From Paenibacillus sp. J5C2022 (lineage in GTDB: Bacteria; Bacillota; Bacilli; Paenibacillales; Paenibacillaceae): a stretch of DNA of 64,000 nucleotides. Below are positions 60,105-64,000 of this stretch, one piece after another. The notes beneath the pieces are model-generated. The model was not told where the DNA came from and made no database searches. It was given only the letters and a program-made list of their open reading frames with translations. The stretch spans positions 35,233 to 99,232 of the forward strand of contig NZ_JAOQJC010000026.1 in the NCBI RefSeq assembly GCF_025567625.1, read 5' to 3'. Every line of letters starts with the position of its first letter. Position 1 is the stretch's first letter. Position numbers and translations under genes: made by a program.

Positions 60105-61316
60105 GTGGCAAGAAAGAAAACAGTGAAAAGAATCAACAAGATTCTCCTGACTGCGATAGGCGGATTTGCACTTGTTTTGGGTGTTTTAGCGGGTTATGTT
60201 TATTTCTTCATTCTTGAAAAACCTGCTGAACCGGATGAATGGGATTCTGCGGAGCGCTATGTCTGGAATAAAATCAAGTTTGATCAGGATGCACAAGTCA
60301 TTTCTGCCGACGGTTCGGAATACTATTTACTTGCCAATAAAGGAGCAGCTGCTGAAGATAAATTGATCATTTATTTTTCTGGGGGCGGTGTAGCTTGGGA
60401 TGCTGGGACTGCCGCGCAGCCGATTAGTCTGAGTAATGTTATGAAGAGTGGTGAGATCAAATATTATTTCCCTAACATCCCATTCTTTAAAGTAAGTACG
60501 CTTGACGGCCTGTTGAAAAATAATAACCCTGACAATCCGTTCAAGGATTGGAATATTGTATATATCCCTTATTCTACTGGTGATCTGCATATCGGGAATG
60601 CATCCAAGGAATATACGGATGATAAAGGCAAGACGTTTACAATGCGTTACAACGGTCAAGCCAATACGCGAGCAGCATTGGAATGGATTGCAAACCATTT
60701 CGCCGCGCCGGAAAAGATCCTCATTGCGGGAGAAAGCGCCGGAGGATTCGGAGCTGCTTTCTGGGTGCCTGAGATTGCGAAATGCTACCCGGATGCCCGT
60801 ATTTATCAATATTCGGACAGCTCCTACTTAAATGCCGCTCGCTGGCCGGATATTATCGATAACGAATGGAAGGCCAACTTTGCAGCAACTTTTGGTTATG
60901 AAGTCCAGGGCGATTTGATTTCGTCCGCATTCACGGCGAACCGTAAGCTGCTCCCGGACAATGCGGTACTTTTGCAGTCCAATACGCTTTATGATGAGCT
61001 GCTGTTCGACTTTGAAAAGGATCTGAATGGTGACGTTTCGGACGATGGCGAATATGTGCACCGCTGGTCGGCCCGCATGCTGCAATCTGCCGGGGAGCTA
61101 ACTGAAGTATTGCAAGGCTACTATTACTACATCACTGATTACGGTCTTAACGAGAAGACGGGAAGGACACCACATACACTCTCCCCATTAAATCATTTCT
61201 ACAAAGCCGAACAGGACGGGGTGAAGCTGATGAAGTGGCTGGACGATGCCGTGAATAAGGATGAATATTACTCCGTGGGGCGGCATTTTGTAGAGAAAGA
61301 GATTGGAGAACGATAG
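60105..61316 (+). CDS. Membrane-anchored pectin-acetylesterase-like hydrolase
   Basis: 403 residues. An N-terminal signal anchor (about 13-35) precedes an alpha/beta-hydrolase of the pectin acetylesterase/Notum type: LIIYFSGGGVAWD, NIVYIPYSTGDLHIGN and ILIAGESAGGFGAAF with the nucleophile Ser211. A late His should complete the triad (TLSPLNHF near 370). The GTG at 60105 has AAAGGATG 8 bp upstream. It probably removes acyl groups from a polysaccharide outside the cell. It follows attachment site 5 and may be cargo of a further cassette. Confidence 0.85.
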   Translation: MARKKTVKRINKILLTAIGGFALVLGVLAGYVYFFILEKPAEPDEWDSAERYVWNKIKFDQDAQVISADGSEYYLLANKGAAAEDKLIIYFSGGGVAWDAGTAAQPISLSNVMKSGEIKYYFPNIPFFKVSTLDGLLKNNNPDNPFKDWNIVYIPYSTGDLHIGNASKEYTDDKGKTFTMRYNGQANTRAALEWIANHFAAPEKILIAGESAGGFGAAFWVPEIAKCYPDARIYQYSDSSYLNAARWPDIIDNEWKANFAATFGYEVQGDLISSAFTANRKLLPDNAVLLQSNTLYDELLFDFEKDLNGDVSDDGEYVHRWSARMLQSAGELTEVLQGYYYYITDYGLNEKTGRTPHTLSPLNHFYKAEQDGVKLMKWLDDAVNKDEYYSVGRHFVEKEIGER

Positions 61317-61449
61317 TTGAATCATATCCGTTAAGAAGTACCCTAAGTGACATGGGAGAGTTAGGATGTTGGGCACTAATTCCAGTGTTTTTTATGTGAT
61401 ACAATAAGTGGAAAGGATAGAAATTGGAAATTAGGAACGGAGGAGAAGT

Positions 61450-61632
61450 TTGCTTAAGTGGAATAGCGATGTATGGGGAAAGCTGATAGGACCGTACAGT
61501 TCTGCAGACAACGTACCTGTGTTATTGCAGCAGCTAATACAGGAATATCGCCAGGAGGTTTTTGACGAACTCTTTCAGGAGTATTTGTTCCATCAAAACA
61601 CGATATGGAAAAAAGAAAATTGTTTACGTTAA
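61450..61632 (+). CDS. Short protein of unknown function, possibly an N-terminal remnant
   Basis: 60 residues from a TTG behind GGAGGAG. LIGPYSSADNVPVLLQQLIQ and EVFDELFQEYLFHQNTIW look like the start of a longer helical-repeat protein; the frame then ends after KKENCLR. A truncated gene is more likely than a complete one. Confidence 0.5.
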   Translation: MLKWNSDVWGKLIGPYSSADNVPVLLQQLIQEYRQEVFDELFQEYLFHQNTIWKKENCLR

Positions 61633-61715
61633 CCAATTGGATTTCTAGGAGCTGTCACGCCGGACAAGCTACAGCAGGTTCAAGTAATCGGTGAGACGAA
61701 GAGGGGGAAACCGAA

Positions 61716-62171
61716 ATGAAGACGATCAAGTGCATGATGGAACACCTGTACTGGGCGGACGGACGCATCTTGGACGCGCTCGAGGAGAGTGATACGAAGA
61801 ATAAGGAGCTTCTGAAGCTGGCTCGGCACGTTGCGGTCGCGGAACGAGTCTGGCTGTCTCGATTGCAGGGCAAGGGCAGTGCGCAATATTCGTTGTGGGA
61901 GGAAGCGGAAGACCTGTCGGAGATCCGGACGATGTTCGAAGAAAACGCCGAGCAATATCGCGCCTATATCGAAGGGCTCGAGGAATCCGAGTTGGACGAA
62001 ATGATCGACTATGCGAACCAGAGCGGGGTTCCGTTCCGGACGTCCGCCCGGGACATCCTGTCGCAAGTCCTCTTACATGGGCAATATCACCGGGGACAGA
62101 TCAACCGGGGACTTCGAATCGAATCGGCAGAGCCTGTCCAGGTTGATTACATCACGTTCGCGAGGCTCTAA
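61716..62171 (+). CDS. DinB-family metal-binding protein
   Basis: 151 residues, four-helix bundle. Metal-ligand histidines appear in the first helix (MMEHLYWADGRILDAL), in LARHVAVAERVWLSRL and in LLHGQYHRGQINRGL, the typical DinB/YfiT pattern. Such proteins are often thiol transferases (bacillithiol or similar) or damage-induced. GAGGGGG lies upstream of the ATG. Confidence 0.9.
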   Translation: MKTIKCMMEHLYWADGRILDALEESDTKNKELLKLARHVAVAERVWLSRLQGKGSAQYSLWEEAEDLSEIRTMFEENAEQYRAYIEGLEESELDEMIDYANQSGVPFRTSARDILSQVLLHGQYHRGQINRGLRIESAEPVQVDYITFARL

Positions 62172-62250
62172 CAGGGGCTAAGCAGAATTGGATATTGATA
62201 GATTCGTAACTATGCGACTCACCATGCTCCTTTCGCATTTTTCGCCTAAG

Positions 62251-62288
62251 AGCCGTCTAAAACCTTTGGTTTTAGAGGTTCTTTTTTT
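62251..62288 (+). terminator. Terminator after the DinB gene
   Basis: CTAAAACC and GGTTTTAG with a short loop, then a T run. The rest of 62172-62547 shows no gene; long frames there are antisense to the AraC gene or random. Confidence 0.7.
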
Positions 62289-62547
62289 AGTTTCACTGCG
62301 GCTTTTTGTAATACTGCGCTTATTATTTTTTGTATTTATTACTTACAAAGGTATTCGCCGAGGCGGTCAAAAAGCCCATGGTCCCTGATTAACGTGCGAA
62401 AAGCAGAGAAGTTAATGGAGACCGGACGAATGAAAGCCCCAGGCTATGCCGAAATTCATCGAGCACGGGGAGATGGAAGATGGGACATGGCCTATGAATC
62501 ACAGAAGAACGCGACGATTCCGCAGGATCTCGAATCCATTCGATGAG

Positions 62548-63378
62548 TTATTCGATGAATACCTGGGAGCTCAGTTTTTTCTTGTAATGCAGAGGCGTTT
62601 CACCAAGTACACGCTTAAAGTCCGTAATGAAATGCTGTTGACTGCTATAGCCAAGATCATAGGCAATATCCGCCCAATCTGGTTGATCGCATTCACGAAT
62701 GAGTTTTGCCGCAGTAAGCAGTTTATGCCTTTGGAGCTGCCACTTTATCCCGATTCCAATATAGTCCTGGAATAGCTGCTGGAGCCATCGCTCGCTTTTG
62801 CCAACCCATTTCGCAACATCGCCAACTGTCTGGAAATGATCTGACTCAATCGCCGTAATGATTCGGTCGATGATTTCAACGTTAGGATCATATTGCGGGT
62901 TTTGTGCTTGCAGGAGCTCGGCAAGAGCGCCGACAGCTGTGTCGTCCTGTAATGCCAGCGTATTTTCAATAAAAGAATGGTCGGCATCGGCAAACACTTC
63001 TTGCAATGCAATCGTCTCGTTGTGTAAGCCTGCCAGCGATCTGCGCCAAAAAGCGTGGAACGCGCCTGGTTTAAATCGAGCACCGATGATTCTGCCATTA
63101 TCCGCTGCCTCGTAATCCCGTTTATCCCGGAATGAGCACTGAATACCTGATTCGTGCGCAGATAAATAGACATCGACATAAGGCCTGTGCATAACTTGCT
63201 CCGATATGTAGGGCTGCCCCGACGTCATATTCCAGCGTATGGTCCAAAAATGGTTAACGAATGGAGACAGACAGACCGGCGGCACATAGGTTTCAAAGTT
63301 AATATTCCGCTCGAAGCCGTCAGGATCCAGTTTCCCACCTGTTTTATAAATGTCTGCGGATTTCTGTAATACAGTCAT
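62548..63378 (-). CDS. AraC-family transcription regulator
   Basis: 276 residues. The N-terminal DUF6597-type sensory part has YVPPVCLSPFVNHFWTIRW. The C-terminal AraC domain has two helix-turn-helix motifs: VAKWVGKSERWLQQLFQDYI and IAYDLGYSSQQHFITDFKR. The ATG at 63378 lies 7 bp after GAGGATGG; one three codons upstream (63387) overlaps that site. It is divergent from the VOC gene, which it probably regulates. Confidence 0.9.
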   Translation of the reverse strand: MTVLQKSADIYKTGGKLDPDGFERNINFETYVPPVCLSPFVNHFWTIRWNMTSGQPYISEQVMHRPYVDVYLSAHESGIQCSFRDKRDYEAADNGRIIGARFKPGAFHAFWRRSLAGLHNETIALQEVFADADHSFIENTLALQDDTAVGALAELLQAQNPQYDPNVEIIDRIITAIESDHFQTVGDVAKWVGKSERWLQQLFQDYIGIGIKWQLQRHKLLTAAKLIRECDQPDWADIAYDLGYSSQQHFITDFKRVLGETPLHYKKKLSSQVFIE

Positions 63379-63402
63379 GGTATCCATCCTCTATTATTGA
63401 AT

Positions 63403-63415
63403 TATAGAAACTATA
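63403..63415. promoter_or_regulatory. Small palindrome between the divergent AraC and VOC genes
   Basis: TATAGAAACTATA, 5-bp arms around AAA, lies in the 59-bp intergenic space and could overlap both promoters. Confidence 0.4.
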
Positions 63416-63437
63416 CCAATTCACTTAAAGGAGCTTG

Positions 63438-63878
63438 ATGAAGATGACAAATACACCCCAATTACGCGGTATGGCAAATGTGAGTTTCTGGGCAGAGGAT
63501 CTCAATACGGCCAAAGAATGGTACACTAAGCTATTGGGTGTGGAGCCGTATTTCCAAAGTCCGAATCCCGAAAACCCAGCGTATATTGAATATCGAATCG
63601 GGGACTTCCAAGATGAGCTTGGCATCATTGATAAGAAATACGCGCCCCAGACAGCTACCTTAGCTGGAGTGGGAGGAGCGACGCTATACTGGCATGTGGA
63701 TGATGTTGTCGGTATGTTGAAGAAGTTAGAGGAACTGGGTGCCACGCAATACGAGCCTCTAACGGAGCGTGGTGTCGACTGGTTCACGGCATCGGTCGTA
63801 GACCCTTTTGGAAACATCATTGGCTTGATCCATAGTCCGCATTATAAAGAAGTACTGCATTCCATTCAAAAAGCTTAA
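63438..63878 (+). CDS. VOC (glyoxalase/bleomycin-resistance) family protein
   Basis: 146 residues forming two beta-alpha-beta-beta-beta units: VSFWAEDLNTAKEWYTKLLG at the start, TLYWHVDDVVGMLKKLEELG, and DPFGNIIGLIHSPHY at the end. Family members bind a metal and handle small molecules or sequester antibiotics; the substrate is unknown. AAAGGAG precedes two possible ATGs (63438, 63444). Confidence 0.9.
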   Translation: MKMTNTPQLRGMANVSFWAEDLNTAKEWYTKLLGVEPYFQSPNPENPAYIEYRIGDFQDELGIIDKKYAPQTATLAGVGGATLYWHVDDVVGMLKKLEELGATQYEPLTERGVDWFTASVVDPFGNIIGLIHSPHYKEVLHSIQKA

Positions 63879-63886
63879 CTTGACTT

Positions 63887-63927
63887 GAACTGGCATCGTT
63901 ACGCGAACGATGTTAGTTCTTTTTTTG
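63887..63927 (+). terminator. Rho-independent terminator after the VOC gene
   Basis: GAACTGGCATCGTT pairs with AACGATGTTAGTTC, followed by a T run. The last 73 bp of the window hold nothing recognisable. Confidence 0.9.
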
Positions 63928-64000
63928 ATATGAGATCATTATGCTTAATGTTATCGTGACATCCTCTCCTCATTAAAATAAGGAGCTTCCTTGTGGAAGC

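Noticed and set aside
61335..61351. GAAGTACCCTAAGTGAC as a sixth attachment site
   Set aside because: It lacks the EPYHK coding pattern and several core bases, and neither flank matches the other sites.
28688..64000. ccr-type recombinase or any transposase
   Set aside because: No reading frame with a serine-recombinase or transposase signature was found on either strand; the driver of the cassettes must be elsewhere or lost.
1..64000. tRNA or rRNA genes
   Set aside because: No cloverleaf with a T-loop (GGTTCGAAT-like) or rRNA segment was recognised.

Overview
The window looks like the chromosome of a Paenibacillus-type member of the Bacillales. The conserved order rplI-dnaB-purA, then a LysM/G5/M23 peptidase, walR-walK-walH-walI-walJ, an htrA-type protease, a CxxH/CxxC protein and rlmH is the origin-proximal order known from Bacillus subtilis. 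The composition is moderately GC-rich, and YesM/YesN-type regulators with a DUF4091 protein are also typical of Paenibacillus.

Positions 1-28,687 are mostly core. A partial Mrp Na+/H+ antiporter operon opens the window, with an MrpA-MrpB fusion and a short MrpE. A DUF4870 protein, an LCP cell-wall ligase, a CBS-pair protein, yybS, gdpP, rplI, dnaB and purA follow, then the wal cell-wall signalling operon and htrA. Between htrA and rlmH lies a motility module: two very short CsrA paralogues, an 855-residue flagellin and a small helical protein. Just upstream of it is a 715-bp element made of six 113-bp tandem repeats, bounded by 12-bp terminal inverted repeats and an 8-bp direct duplication.

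From the 3' end of rlmH (28,687) to at least 59,924 the sequence is accessory. The last 18 bp of rlmH recur four more times in the same orientation (47,237; 55,932; 58,879; 59,907). They keep the coding sense of the RlmH C-terminus and match the attachment site that staphylococcal cassette chromosome (SCC) elements use in rlmH/orfX. The region therefore reads as a tandem chain of SCC-like cassettes, although no ccr recombinase gene is present here. Several genes are broken beside these sites. Cargo includes a sugar ABC transporter with its YesMN pair and a DUF4091 protein; an ABC-F ATPase; a SNF2 helicase with a partner; a Dus enzyme; a 1352-residue LamG/crystallin-like protein lying between an intact two-component system and a collapsed copy of it; an SDR; a DJ-1/WYL pair with matching palindromes; and a MazEF module on a cassette of about 1 kb.

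From 59,925 to the end lie a pectin-acetylesterase-like hydrolase, a small ORF, a DinB protein and a divergent AraC/VOC pair. Whether these are still cassette cargo cannot be decided within the window.
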